64,000 nucleotides of DNA from Pseudomonas palleroniana (lineage in GTDB: Bacteria > Pseudomonadota > Gammaproteobacteria > Pseudomonadales > Pseudomonadaceae): assembly GCF_003031675.1 (NCBI RefSeq), contig NZ_PYWX01000071.1, positions 1 to 64,000 of the forward strand, given 5' to 3'. Shown one piece after another: positions 1 through 8,993 of this stretch (the stretch's first letter is position 1; every line of letters begins with the position of its first letter). The notes beneath the pieces were generated by a model. It searched no databases. It had not been told where the DNA came from and saw only the letters and a program-made list of their open reading frames with translations. Made by a program: the position numbers and the translations under genes.

Positions 1-1503
1 CACTACGACGACCAGCACCGCCTGCACGCCCACGCCATCACCCAGCAGGAACACATTCTTTACCAACGCCAATACGACTACGACAACACCGGCAACCTCA
101 CCCGCCTGCTCGACACCCGCAAGGGCCAGCACGACTACCACTACGACCCCCTCGCCCGCCTGACCCGCGCCAACCACTCGCAAGACGTACAGGAACGCTT
201 CGGCCACGACCCGGCGGGCAACCTGCTGATGCAGAACCGCCCTGGTCCGGACATCGTTGCGGGCAATCGCCTGATGATCCAGGGCGATCATCACTATGAC
301 TACGACGCCTTCGGCAACCTGATCCGCGAGCGACGCGGCAAAGGTCAGTCACTTGTCACCGAATACCGCTACGACTGCCAGCACCGTTTGATCGGCCTCA
401 CCACGCCCAACGGGCAAACCGCACACTATCGCTACGACCCGTTTGGGCGGCGCATCAGCAAAACCGTGGATGACACCACCACGGAGTTTTTCTGGCAAGG
501 CGACAAGCTGATTGCCGAGCATCATGCGGAGCGCCATCGCAGCTACCTGTATGAACCCGGCACCTTCCGCCCGCTCGCCCTGCTGGAAGGCTTTGGTCCA
601 AAGGAAACAAAGCCCTACCACTACCAACTCGACCACCTTGGCACGCCGCAGGAACTCACCGCCCCCGACGGCGAAATCGTCTGGTCCGCGCATTACCGCG
701 CCTACGGCGAAATCGCCCGCCTCGATGTCGGCAAAATCGACAACCCATTGCGTTTTCAAGGCCAGTACTGCGACCCGGAAAGCGGACTGCACTACAACCG
801 TCATCGCTACTACAATCCGGATATTGGTCGGTACCTGACGCCGGATCCGGTGAAGCTGGCGGGTGGGATCAATGCGTACCAGTACGTGCCGAATCCTACG
901 GGGTGGGTGGATCCACTTGGCTTAAATACATGCCCAGGCAGTAATGGTTGTAAACCAGCATCTGAACTCGAAAACCCAATTGAAAAGGCCACGGTTGACG
1001 AGCGACAACCAGCACTGCCGAAACAAGCTAGGGAAGAACGAAGATCACGAATAGAAGACCTCAGTGAGGCAAACGCAAAACGGCGGGTGCTGGAGTTGGA
1101 GGAAAAACACAACATGCACAGCGTCGCTAAACACAGCCCTGAAATCAACGATGCAGCGTTGAGGCAGAGAGCCATTGATGGCACAGATCCAAGCACTGGA
1201 TTATTGAAACCAGGTAAAAGTGGAAATCTAAGCTCTCAGTTTCATAGCTGGAGAATGCAGCTAGGCGCCTTAAATAAAGCGTTGACACGAAATTCGCTAG
1301 GATTAGATCCATTCAACGGCAAGGACCACAATCAAAATCCCATACTCAAATTGGAGTTACTTGGAGCTGGACGAGGTTATCGACCTAACAAAAAAGATCC
1401 GAAAAGTCCGCACCTAAATGAAAAACTAAACTGGTTCGAAGTAAAGTTTGATAAAAAAGATAACACTAGGCCATTCACCGCTTTTCCTGTTGAGAAAAAA
1501 TGA
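1..1503 (+). CDS. Rhs/YD-repeat polymorphic toxin, 3' part
   Basis: The frame is open from base 1, so the gene starts outside the window; an ATG at 229 is internal. The visible protein (500 residues) carries YD repeats (YRYDPFGRR-type) followed by the Rhs core end, with DHLGTP, RFQGQYCDPESGLHYNRHRYY and the terminal DPLGL motif near residue 310. About 190 residues of variable tip follow, in visibly more AT-rich DNA. Rhs proteins form a shell around a C-terminal toxin that is delivered to rival cells, often by type VI secretion. The tip has a HSVAKHSPEIND segment and later a SSQFHSW segment. This spacing resembles RNase-type (BECR/RNase A-like) tips, but that is a weak inference. The stop overlaps the next gene by 4 bp. 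The Rhs call is firm; the toxin activity is not identified. Confidence 0.93.
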   Translation, partial: HYDDQHRLHAHAITQQEHILYQRQYDYDNTGNLTRLLDTRKGQHDYHYDPLARLTRANHSQDVQERFGHDPAGNLLMQNRPGPDIVAGNRLMIQGDHHYDYDAFGNLIRERRGKGQSLVTEYRYDCQHRLIGLTTPNGQTAHYRYDPFGRRISKTVDDTTTEFFWQGDKLIAEHHAERHRSYLYEPGTFRPLALLEGFGPKETKPYHYQLDHLGTPQELTAPDGEIVWSAHYRAYGEIARLDVGKIDNPLRFQGQYCDPESGLHYNRHRYYNPDIGRYLTPDPVKLAGGINAYQYVPNPTGWVDPLGLNTCPGSNGCKPASELENPIEKATVDERQPALPKQAREERRSRIEDLSEANAKRRVLELEEKHNMHSVAKHSPEINDAALRQRAIDGTDPSTGLLKPGKSGNLSSQFHSWRMQLGALNKALTRNSLGLDPFNGKDHNQNPILKLELLGAGRGYRPNKKDPKSPHLNEKLNWFEVKFDKKDNTRPFTAFPVEKK

Positions 1504-1919
1504 TGCTCAAAGACCCATTTCTGAACGTCCCATTCGACCCCAGTTTGAAATGGTTTATAGGTGTATTTGATGTTTACGACCGAGAGCAAGATCTTGGGGA
1601 GGAGTTGGAGAAATACAATCCAAATGAACACGCAGACAGAGAAGAACTCATAAAAAACTACGCATTGAGCTTGGATTACCTATCCTACAGGCATAAATAC
1701 GCGTTGGTCGAAGCTTTAAAATGCTGCCTGAGCGACAAGGACTACGATTTCCAAAGCTTATTCGAGATTGGTGAAGGTGAAGCAGCCTCATGGCCTAGGT
1801 CAGAATGGTACAACCTTGAAAAGCCTAGAGACTTCTTGGCAGACGTTTATCAATTTGCTCGAATTATTTGGATGGAAGACCTCCAAAAAGCCAGCCTCGA
1901 AGACCCATCAACTTGGTAA
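1500..1919 (+). CDS. probable cognate immunity protein of the Rhs toxin
   Basis: This 139-residue acidic protein starts at an ATGA overlap with the stop of the Rhs toxin, so the two are translationally coupled. It has no signal peptide and no membrane segment, which fits a cytoplasmic protein that neutralises a toxin acting in the cytoplasm. It is rich in Asp/Glu and aromatic residues (for example WFIGVFDVYDRE and SEWYNLEKPRDF). That is common for immunity proteins that mask a basic nuclease tip. I do not recognise a named family. The call rests on position, coupling and the shared AT-rich composition with the toxin tip. A REP pair follows directly. Confidence 0.72.
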   Translation: MMLKDPFLNVPFDPSLKWFIGVFDVYDREQDLGEELEKYNPNEHADREELIKNYALSLDYLSYRHKYALVEALKCCLSDKDYDFQSLFEIGEGEAASWPRSEWYNLEKPRDFLADVYQFARIIWMEDLQKASLEDPSTW

Positions 1920-1952
1920 CACCGCACCGCTCTGCAACGCGACACCGCCTCC

Positions 1953-2085
1953 TGTGGCGAGCGAGCTTGCTCGCGCTGGGCCGCGAAGCGGCCCCCAGGT
2001 CCGGCGACGGGTGTTTTCAGTTAGATGGGTAGTGTCTATTTTGGGGCTGCTGTGCAGCCCAGCGCGAGCAAGCTCGCTCGCCACA
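1953..2085. repeat. REP doublet (REPIN), inverted pair
   Basis: Two REP units face each other. The left unit begins TGTGGCGAGCGAGCTTGCTC and the right unit ends GAGCAAGCTCGCTCGCCACA, with GGGCCGC/GCAGCCC inner arms. This is the common Pseudomonas REPIN layout. It lies between the rightward immunity gene and the leftward peptidase gene, where it could form a long hairpin in either transcript. Confidence 0.9.
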
Positions 2086-2129
2086 AAAAAAAGGGTGGCG
2101 ATCATCATCTCGATAATGCCCCACCCCAA

Positions 2130-3359
2130 TCAGCGCTTCGACAGCTCCATAATCATCCGGCTCAACAAATAAACCCGAGGCACTACGCTCTCCACCTCCG
2201 CGTACTCTTCCGGCGTGTGAATATTGCCGCCCACTATCCCGAACCCATCCAGCGTCGGCGTGCCCACACCCGCTGACAAGCTCGCATCCGCCGCGCCGCC
2301 GCTGCCTTCAATGGTCAAGGTCTTGCCTAACTCGCCGTAGATGCCTTGGGCAATCGCCACCAGTTTGTCCGACTCCGGCGTTTGCGGCATGGGTGGCAAA
2401 CCACGGTGCAGGCTGGTGGTCACTTCGGTGTCGGGGATCAGTTTGTTGGCCGACACTCGCGCCAGGTCTTTCTCGATGCGATCAAACTCTTCCGGTAACG
2501 CCGCGCGGACGTCGGCCTTGGCGGTGGCTTGGTCGGGGATCACGTTGACGCGGTCACCGGCCTTGAGCACGGTGAAGTTGATGGTGGTTTTCTTCTCTTC
2601 ATCGCCCAACTTGCCCAGTTGCAGGATCTGGTGCGCGGCTTCCATGGCCGCATTGCGGCCCAGTTCCGGAGCGACACCGGCGTGGGCGGCTTTGCCTTTG
2701 ACTTCGACGACGGCGGTCGCGCTGCCTTTGCGCCATACCACCAGGCCGTCCGCAGGGCGGCCGGGTTCGAGGTTCAAGGTCACGTCGTGCGCCTTGGCGG
2801 TTTTACGGATCAGCTCCGAGGCCGCTTCAGAACCGGTCTCTTCGTTGGCGTCGAGCAGGAAGGTGATTTGCGCGAAGTCCTTGAAGCCCTGGTTTTTCAG
2901 GACCTTGAGCGCATAGATACCGGCGACGATGCCGCCCTTGTCATCCATCACGCCGGGACCATAGGCGCGGCCGTCCTTGATGTGAAACGGGCGCTCGGCG
3001 GCCGAGCCTTCCTTGAAGACGGTATCCATATGGGCCATCAGCAAAATCCTGGCCTTGCCGGTGCCCTTGAGGGTGGCGACCACATGACTGTTGTTGGCGG
3101 CTTTGTCCGGTACCAACTCAATGCTGAAACCGAGCTGTTTCAGTTCATCCACCGCAATGTCGCGCACTTGGGTCAGGCCCGGCTCGTAGCCTGAGCCCGA
3201 GTCGATATTCACCAGGCGCTCCAGCAGTTTCAAGGCTGGGGCCTTGGCCTGTTCGGCATCCGCCTGGATCTGTTTATGGGGTTCGGCACTGTAGGCCGGC
3301 ACGACGACGGACAAGGCCAGGGTCGCGGCCAAAAGGGTACGGGGGGAAGTAAAAAGCAT
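2130..3359 (-). CDS. M20 family glutamate carboxypeptidase (carboxypeptidase G2-like)
   Basis: This 409-residue enzyme starts with a Sec signal peptide (about residues 1-24, cleavage near AYSA), so it is periplasmic or secreted. The di-zinc M20 ligands are visible: the His of LMAHMDTV, the bridging Asp of GPGVMDDKGG, the catalytic EE of DANEETGS, the Glu of NLEPGRP and the late His of GGNIHTPEEY. Length and motif order match carboxypeptidase G2, which cleaves C-terminal glutamate from folates and N-acyl-glutamates. The exact substrate here is inferred from the family. The gene stands alone. Its 3' end faces the Rhs immunity gene across a REP pair, and the ATG at 3359 directly precedes the signal peptide. 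Confidence 0.88.
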   Translation of the reverse strand: MLFTSPRTLLAATLALSVVVPAYSAEPHKQIQADAEQAKAPALKLLERLVNIDSGSGYEPGLTQVRDIAVDELKQLGFSIELVPDKAANNSHVVATLKGTGKARILLMAHMDTVFKEGSAAERPFHIKDGRAYGPGVMDDKGGIVAGIYALKVLKNQGFKDFAQITFLLDANEETGSEAASELIRKTAKAHDVTLNLEPGRPADGLVVWRKGSATAVVEVKGKAAHAGVAPELGRNAAMEAAHQILQLGKLGDEEKKTTINFTVLKAGDRVNVIPDQATAKADVRAALPEEFDRIEKDLARVSANKLIPDTEVTTSLHRGLPPMPQTPESDKLVAIAQGIYGELGKTLTIEGSGGAADASLSAGVGTPTLDGFGIVGGNIHTPEEYAEVESVVPRVYLLSRMIMELSKR

Positions 3360-3406
3360 GAACCGATCCTTGTTTTTGTTGAGAGGGGCCGCGTTACCCT
3401 ACCCCA

Positions 3407-4465
3407 CTAAACTGATCGCAACAAACTCCCCTGGGCCGAACTCACGCGGTTACGCCCACTGCTTTTGGCCTCGTATAACGCAAGGTCAGCGTCGTTGAGC
3501 CAACTCAGCGAATCGGCGTGGCTCGGTTGATACGGCGCCAGGCCGATGCTCAAACTGGCGCGCAAGGTCGGGTCCTGGGCGTACACCAAGGCGTTGAAGC
3601 GATCGCGCAGGGCCTCCATCATTTCGGTGGCATGGTCGAGCGGCATGCCCGGCAGGATCACGCAGAACTCATCGCCGCCATAACGCCCGGCCAGGTCGGT
3701 GATGCGCAAGCTTTGGCGCAGCACTTTGCTCAGTTGGCGCAGCACGATGTCACCGGTCACATGGCCGTAAGTGTCATTGATGGTCTTGAAGTGATCGATA
3801 TCGATCAGGGCGATCGCCGCACCGGCCGGACCACGGCGGCACCGTTGAAATTCGATTTCGAGGTGATCTTTCCAGGCGCCGTGGTTGAGCAGGCCGGACA
3901 GGCTGTCGGTGCGGCTCAGGGCGAGCAGTTCACGTTTGTGCCGCGCCAGGGTCACGGCCTGGCGATAGCAGATCCAGCCCAGAACCAGGGGATACACCGT
4001 CAGGATCGGCAGGCAGGCGTAGAGTTGCGCCTGGCTGGTCACGGCAATGAACGCCGGCGTGAACAACAGCAGGGACACGCCAATGCCGAGCGCTTGCGCC
4101 ACCCAACCCATGAGCATGAAACGCGATCCGCCGATGGCGACGTTGTTCATGGTCATCATCGACAGCGTGGTGACGCTGGGCAACGGGTTGAAGTGCATCG
4201 CACCGACCCAGAAGCCCCCGCAAAAGGAATCGAACAGCAGATTGCGTCGCTCACTGCGCAACGAATTGCTCGCACGTCGCGAGCCCTGATAGGCCAGGTG
4301 CGGCCACACAAAGGCATTGATCAGCATCCAGGCCCAGACCCAGGCGGACGGGTGCAGCGGGTACATGGCAAACACCACGCACACAAAGCCGAGCGTCAGC
4401 CCCAATGCGCGGGATTTGTATAGGCGCGAAGCGAGCGGAAGTCCCTTTCCTCCGGCGGCTGGCAT
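3407..4465 (-). CDS. MASE2-GGDEF diguanylate cyclase
   Basis: The protein has 352 residues. The first half (about 15-165) holds several hydrophobic segments with the MASE2 pattern, including an NAFVWPHLAY motif typical of AdrA/DgcC-like membrane sensors. The second half (about 190-345) is a GGDEF domain with an intact RYGGDEF active site and an RITD inhibitory I-site five residues before it. It should therefore make cyclic di-GMP and be feedback-inhibited. No EAL domain is present. Membrane location and synthesis activity are well supported, while the signal sensed is unknown. The gene is separated by 47 bp from the carboxypeptidase upstream region and appears monocistronic. Confidence 0.9.
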   Translation of the reverse strand: MPAAGGKGLPLASRLYKSRALGLTLGFVCVVFAMYPLHPSAWVWAWMLINAFVWPHLAYQGSRRASNSLRSERRNLLFDSFCGGFWVGAMHFNPLPSVTTLSMMTMNNVAIGGSRFMLMGWVAQALGIGVSLLLFTPAFIAVTSQAQLYACLPILTVYPLVLGWICYRQAVTLARHKRELLALSRTDSLSGLLNHGAWKDHLEIEFQRCRRGPAGAAIALIDIDHFKTINDTYGHVTGDIVLRQLSKVLRQSLRITDLAGRYGGDEFCVILPGMPLDHATEMMEALRDRFNALVYAQDPTLRASLSIGLAPYQPSHADSLSWLNDADLALYEAKSSGRNRVSSAQGSLLRSV

Positions 4466-4546
4466 GGTGTGGGTGTAATCCAGGCTAAGTGCCTGGAGTC
4501 TATCAGGGCAGAGTCAAATCGCCACTACCGCTTATGGGCTAATACT

Positions 4547-5179
4547 TCAGTGCGAAAACCCGCGTGCCAACATCCCCGCAACCCCCACCAGCATCAGCGC
4601 CGTGCAACGCTGTAGCAGCACTCGATGCCTGGGGTTTTCCAGCACGCCCTTGATGCGTTGGCCGAAGTAGCCATACAGGCAGCCACTGGCAAATTGCAGC
4701 AGCAGGAAGGTCAGGCCCAGGATCGCGATATCCGCCATGGAACTGTGCTCCCCTGCCCCGGCAAACTGCGGGAACACCGCGCTGAACAGAATGAGCGTCT
4801 TGGGGTTGGAAAACCCGGTCAACAACCCCTTGCCGAACAGGCTGCGCGAGCTTTCCGGGGCGCCGCCCTGAGCGATGATTCCGCCGGTGCTGGTCCATTG
4901 TTTATAGGCCAGGTAAAGCAGGTAGGCCACGCCGACCACCTGGAGGGTCTGCGTAATGACAACGTTGCCCTTGATCAACTGTGAAAAGCCCACGGCAAAG
5001 ATCAGGATCGAAATCAGGTACGCCACACTGGCGCCGACCTGCGCCGGGATCGAACGACGCAGGCCGTCCCTCAGGCCCAGGCTCAACAGCAGCAAGGTCA
5101 TGGGGCCGGGGCTGAAGGTCATGGTGGCGCAAAACACCAGGAAATAGAGAAACGAAGACAGGGTTAACGCACTGGTCAT
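4547..5179 (-). CDS. LysE/RhtB family amino-acid exporter
   Basis: The product is about 210 residues of mostly membrane segments with the family signature FSPGPMTLLLLSLG near the N terminus and a conserved GFSNPKTLILFSAVFPQF segment in the middle. LysE/RhtB proteins export amino acids or related metabolites across the inner membrane. I place the start at the ATG at 5179. An upstream in-frame start at 5257 would add a non-hydrophobic 26-residue leader that does not fit the family. The gene is divergent from a MocR-type regulator, which suggests that regulator controls it. The substrate is unknown. Confidence 0.86.
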   Translation of the reverse strand: MTSALTLSSFLYFLVFCATMTFSPGPMTLLLLSLGLRDGLRRSIPAQVGASVAYLISILIFAVGFSQLIKGNVVITQTLQVVGVAYLLYLAYKQWTSTGGIIAQGGAPESSRSLFGKGLLTGFSNPKTLILFSAVFPQFAGAGEHSSMADIAILGLTFLLLQFASGCLYGYFGQRIKGVLENPRHRVLLQRCTALMLVGVAGMLARGFSH

Positions 5180-5333
5180 GGTCAGGGGGCCTTGGGGGGG
5201 GTAGCAAAGAGATTTGAGCGTCGTCGCCAGCCGGGCCGGCGTTACACCCACGACCAACAGCGGCGCCTGGCGCGCAGTCTAGGCCAGCGTCATTGCACAA
5301 GGCAGGTAAAGTGGTGCCTAATCCGGCCTGACT

Positions 5334-5356
5334 TCACCGGTAAAATCACCGGTAAA
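5334..5356. promoter_or_regulatory. tandem direct repeat, candidate MocR operator
   Basis: Two perfect copies of TCACCGGTAAA (5334-5344 and 5346-5356) sit 12 bp apart start to start. They lie between the divergent LysE-type gene and the MocR-type regulator, just before the regulator start. MocR/PdxR/GabR regulators are known to bind direct repeats, so an autoregulatory site is likely. The binding itself is inferred. Confidence 0.6.
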
Positions 5357-5370
5357 CACCAGGAAGGTTT

Positions 5371-6780
5371 ATGTTCATATCCGCCATCGCCTTTGTGGAA
5401 GGCACGCCGAAGGTTCAGCAGATCGTCGAGGCGTTCAGCCAGGCCATCGAAGGTGGCGAGTGGGCGCCCGGCAGCAAGTTGCCGTCGGTACGCGAATTGA
5501 CCCAGGTGCTGGGCGTCAGCAAGTTCACCCTGAATGAGGCGTTGGACCGCCTGCGCGGGCGCAACCTGCTGACGTCCAGCCAGGGCCGTGGCTACTTCGT
5601 CGCGATGGAAACCGCCCGGCCGGCGTCGGTGGCCTGGGTTGATCTATTGCCCCAGGACTTGCTCAGCGTATTGCGACGCCCCTTGGCCAACGCCGACAGC
5701 GAGCTGCGCCCGGGCAGTGGGCATTTGCCGGAAGACTGGTTGAACACCGAAGCCATCCGCCAGGCCCTGCGCAGCGTCGTGCGCGCGCCCTCACTGCGGA
5801 TCGCCGGGCTGGGGACGCCGGCGGGCTTGTTGCCGTTGCGCCAGGCCCTGCAACAAAAGCTGCACAGCGACGGCCTGGCGGTGCCGGTGGAACAGATCAT
5901 CACCACCCCCAACACCGTGCAGGGCCTGGACATGCTCATGCGCCTGCTGACCCGCCCCGGCGACACCGTGCTACTGGACGCGCCGTGCTACTTCAACTTC
6001 CACGCCAACCTGGCTCTGCATGGGGTCAAGGTGGTGACGATCGAGCGTCGACCCGACGGTCTGGACTTCACCGCGCTGGAGCAATTGCTCGCCGAACACC
6101 GGCCCAGCCTGTACCTCACCACCAGCGTGCTGCAAAACCCCACCGGTCACTCCTTCAGCCCCAGCCAGGCGTTTCGCCTGCTGCAACTGACCCGGCAGTA
6201 CCACTGCCACATCATCGAGGATGACCTCTACGGCGACCTGCATCCCAACCCTCCCCCGCGCCTGGCGGCCCTGGCCGGGCTGGACCAGGTCACTTACCTG
6301 TCAGGCTTCTCGAAGATCCTCAGTGCCAACACCCGCGTCAGCTACGTGGTGGCCGCCCCGCAACTGGCGGCCAACCTGACGCATATGAAATTGATGAGCG
6401 GCGGCGTCACCTCCGAACTGTTCGAGCACGTGGTGTACCGCATGCTCAGCGAAGGCAGCTATGCCCGGCACCGCAAACGCACGGTGCAGCGCCTGCAGGA
6501 AGCCGGCGGACGAGTCGAGCAATGGCTCAAGCGCTGTGGCTGCGAACCGGCGATGGCTTATGAGGGTGGGATGTTCATCTGGGCGCGCCTGCCTGCGGGA
6601 GTGAATGCCGAGCAACTGGCCCAGGCGGCGTTGAAACACAGCATGGCGTTGGCACCGGGCGCACTGTTCGGCTATGACCCGGCCAACGGCGATTCGATGC
6701 GTTTCAATGTGGCCCATACCGATGAGCCACGGGTTCAGCGGTTATTCGAGACCTTGCTGCTCAAGGCCGTGGGCAGGTGA
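5371..6780 (+). CDS. MocR-type GntR/aminotransferase-like regulator
   Basis: The protein has 469 residues. Residues 1-75 form a GntR winged helix (GSKLPSVRELTQVLGVSKFTLNEALDRLRGRNLL). Residues about 110-465 form a fold-type I aminotransferase domain with the PLP-binding lysine in YLSGFSKILSANTRVSYV and the DLYGDL segment. This is the MocR subfamily, in which the PLP domain senses amino acids, PLP or their adducts and does not catalyse transamination. The start at 5371 is preceded by an AGGAAGG-like site. The gene is divergent from the LysE-type exporter, which is its likely target, and has a tandem repeat just upstream. The effector cannot be told from sequence. Confidence 0.9.
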   Translation: MFISAIAFVEGTPKVQQIVEAFSQAIEGGEWAPGSKLPSVRELTQVLGVSKFTLNEALDRLRGRNLLTSSQGRGYFVAMETARPASVAWVDLLPQDLLSVLRRPLANADSELRPGSGHLPEDWLNTEAIRQALRSVVRAPSLRIAGLGTPAGLLPLRQALQQKLHSDGLAVPVEQIITTPNTVQGLDMLMRLLTRPGDTVLLDAPCYFNFHANLALHGVKVVTIERRPDGLDFTALEQLLAEHRPSLYLTTSVLQNPTGHSFSPSQAFRLLQLTRQYHCHIIEDDLYGDLHPNPPPRLAALAGLDQVTYLSGFSKILSANTRVSYVVAAPQLAANLTHMKLMSGGVTSELFEHVVYRMLSEGSYARHRKRTVQRLQEAGGRVEQWLKRCGCEPAMAYEGGMFIWARLPAGVNAEQLAQAALKHSMALAPGALFGYDPANGDSMRFNVAHTDEPRVQRLFETLLLKAVGR

Positions 6781-6848
6781 ACAGGCCGTAGAAGCTCAAC
6801 GAGGTGCCCATGACGTCAAACATCATCCGGCTGTTTTTTGCCTCGTCG

Positions 6849-6872
6849 TGTATCTACTTATCGCCAGATACA
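6849..6872. promoter_or_regulatory. inverted repeat TGTATCT-N10-AGATACA
   Basis: A perfect 7-bp inverted repeat with a 10-bp spacer lies about 80 bp before the response-regulator start, in the 171-bp gap after the MocR gene. A palindrome of this size is a plausible operator of the two-component operon. No specific regulator can be named from sequence alone. Confidence 0.45.
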
Positions 6873-6951
6873 GTGCAATACAAAGGGCACAAGGCAACGG
6901 CGCCCATAATGGCTAGACTGCGCGGCAATCACACTTTTTGAGGAACGCAGC

Positions 6952-7692
6952 ATGGAGCATGTCGATCACATCCTGATCGTCGATGACGACCGCGAAATCC
7001 GCGAGCTGGTGGGCAATTACCTGAAGAAAAACGGCATGCGCACCACCGTGGTCGCCGATGGCCGCCAGATGCGCAGCTTCCTCGACACCACCCCCGTGGA
7101 CCTGATCGTGCTGGATATCATGATGCCCGGCGACGACGGGCTGCTGCTGTGCCGCGAGCTGCGGGTGGGCAAGCACAAGGCGACGCCGGTGCTGATGCTC
7201 ACGGCGCGCAACGACGAAACCGACCGCATCATCGGCCTGGAAATGGGCGCCGATGATTACCTGGTCAAACCCTTTGCCGCCCGTGAGTTGCTGGCGCGGA
7301 TCAACGCCGTGTTGCGCCGTACGCGGATGTTGCCGCCCAACCTGGTGGTCAGCGAAACCGGCCGTTTGATTCGTTTTGGCCGCTGGCGCCTGGACACCAC
7401 CGCCCGCCACCTGCTGGATGAAGACGACACACTGGTAGCCCTGAGCGGCGCGGAATACCGGTTATTGCGGGTGTTCCTCGACCACCCCCAGCGCGTGCTC
7501 AACCGCGACCAGTTACTGAACCTGACCCAGGGCCGTGACGCGGACTTGTTCGACCGCTCCATCGACCTGCTGGTCAGCCGCCTGCGCCAGCGCCTGCTGG
7601 ATGATGCACGTGAACCGGCCTACATCAAGACCGTGCGCAGCGAGGGCTATGTGTTTTCCCTGCCGGTGGAAATCCTCGGGGCCGCGCCATGA
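6952..7692 (+). CDS. OmpR/PhoB-family response regulator
   Basis: This 246-residue regulator has a receiver domain (about 1-120) with acidic pocket DDD, the phospho-acceptor Asp in LIVLDIMMPG, Thr/Ser in MLTARND and Lys in DDYLVKPFAARELLAR. A C-terminal winged helix follows (about 145-240), with AEYRLLRVFLDHP and a recognition part ending IKTVRSEGYVF. It is a DNA-binding regulator of the OmpR type. A GAGGA site precedes the ATG. The stop overlaps the start of the histidine kinase gene by 4 bp, so the two form a coupled pair. The regulon is unknown, and no transporter or porin gene is adjacent to indicate it. Confidence 0.92.
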   Translation: MEHVDHILIVDDDREIRELVGNYLKKNGMRTTVVADGRQMRSFLDTTPVDLIVLDIMMPGDDGLLLCRELRVGKHKATPVLMLTARNDETDRIIGLEMGADDYLVKPFAARELLARINAVLRRTRMLPPNLVVSETGRLIRFGRWRLDTTARHLLDEDDTLVALSGAEYRLLRVFLDHPQRVLNRDQLLNLTQGRDADLFDRSIDLLVSRLRQRLLDDAREPAYIKTVRSEGYVFSLPVEILGAAP

Positions 7693-8993
7693 AGTGGCGG
7701 TTGGGTTGGCCACGCACGCTGGCGTCGCAGTTGTCCCTGATCTTCTTGATCAGCCTGCTGTGTGCCCATGGCTTGTCGTTCAGCGCGCAGTTCTACGAGC
7801 GCTACATCAGCGCCCGCACCGTCATGCTCGGCAACCTGGAAAACGATGTGTCGACCTCGGTGGCGATCCTCGACCGCTTGCCCGCCAACGAACGCGCAAG
7901 CTGGCTGCCACGCCTCGACCGGCAGAACTACCGCTACCTGCTCAATGCCGGCGAAACCGGCGAACCGCTGAGCAACGATGACGTGCCCATGGCGGCAACC
8001 TCGATCGCCAGCGCCCTGGGTGAGCACTATGCCCTGACCTTTCGTGACCTGCCCGGCCTGCGCAAGCATTTCCAGGCGCACCTGACCTTGGCCGACGGCA
8101 GCCCGATCACCATTGACGTGCGCCCCGCCGCCCAGCCGGTCGCTTATTGGTTACCGGTGGTGCTGGTGCTGCAACTGGCGGTGCTGCTCGGCTGCACCTG
8201 GATCGCCGTGCGCCTGGCCATCCGCCCGCTGACGCGCCTGGCCCGCGCCGTGGAAACCCTCGACCCGAACGCCCATCCTACGCCCCTGGACGAAAAAGGC
8301 CCCACCGAAGTGGCCCACGCGGCGGTGGCGTTCAATCAAATGCAACAGCGCATCGCCGAATACCTCAAGGAACGCATGCAGATCCTCGCGGCGATTTCCC
8401 ATGACCTGCAAACACCGATTACCCGCATGAAGCTGCGCGCCGAGTTCATGGAGGACTCAGTCGACCGCGACAAACTGTGGAACGACCTGGGGGAAATGGA
8501 GCATCTGGTGCGTGAAGGCGTGGCCTACGCCCGCAGCGTCCACGGCGCCACCGAAGCCAGCCACCGCATCGACCTGGATGCGTTCCTGGACAGCCTGGTG
8601 TTTGACTACCAGGACATGCATAAAAACGTCAGCCTCAGCGGTAAAAGCGCGGTGCTGCTGGACACCCGCCCCCACGCCCTGCGCCGGGTGCTGGTGAACC
8701 TGGTGGACAATGCGCTGAAATTCGCCGGCAGCGCCGAGCTGCAGGTGAGTTCGACGGCCAACGGCGAATGCTCGCTCAAGGTGCTGGACCGCGGCCCCGG
8801 TATCGCCGAGGAAGAACTGGTGCAAGTGATGCAGCCGTTTTATCGGGTGGAAAGCTCACGCAACCGTGGCACTGGTGGCACCGGGTTGGGGCTGGCGATT
8901 GCGCAGCAATTGGCCGTGGCGATTGGCGGGTCACTGACCCTGAGCAATCGCGAGGGCGGCGGTTTATGTGCCGAGGTGCGCATAACGCTCTGA
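7689..8993 (+). CDS. membrane sensor histidine kinase (EnvZ-like)
   Basis: This 434-residue kinase partners the overlapping response regulator. It has an N-terminal membrane segment (about 14-35), a periplasmic loop of roughly 110 residues, and a second membrane segment (about 150-175). A HAMP linker, a HisKA box AISHDLQTPITRMKLRAE with the phospho-His, and an HATPase domain follow; the latter has LVNLVDNALKF (N box), DRGPGIAEEE (G1) and GTGGTGLGLAIAQQL (G2). All catalytic motifs are intact. The EnvZ-like order suggests both kinase and phosphatase activity. Its stop abuts the stop of the convergent mdeR gene with no gap. The signal is unknown. Confidence 0.92.
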   Translation: MKWRLGWPRTLASQLSLIFLISLLCAHGLSFSAQFYERYISARTVMLGNLENDVSTSVAILDRLPANERASWLPRLDRQNYRYLLNAGETGEPLSNDDVPMAATSIASALGEHYALTFRDLPGLRKHFQAHLTLADGSPITIDVRPAAQPVAYWLPVVLVLQLAVLLGCTWIAVRLAIRPLTRLARAVETLDPNAHPTPLDEKGPTEVAHAAVAFNQMQQRIAEYLKERMQILAAISHDLQTPITRMKLRAEFMEDSVDRDKLWNDLGEMEHLVREGVAYARSVHGATEASHRIDLDAFLDSLVFDYQDMHKNVSLSGKSAVLLDTRPHALRRVLVNLVDNALKFAGSAELQVSSTANGECSLKVLDRGPGIAEEELVQVMQPFYRVESSRNRGTGGTGLGLAIAQQLAVAIGGSLTLSNREGGGLCAEVRITL

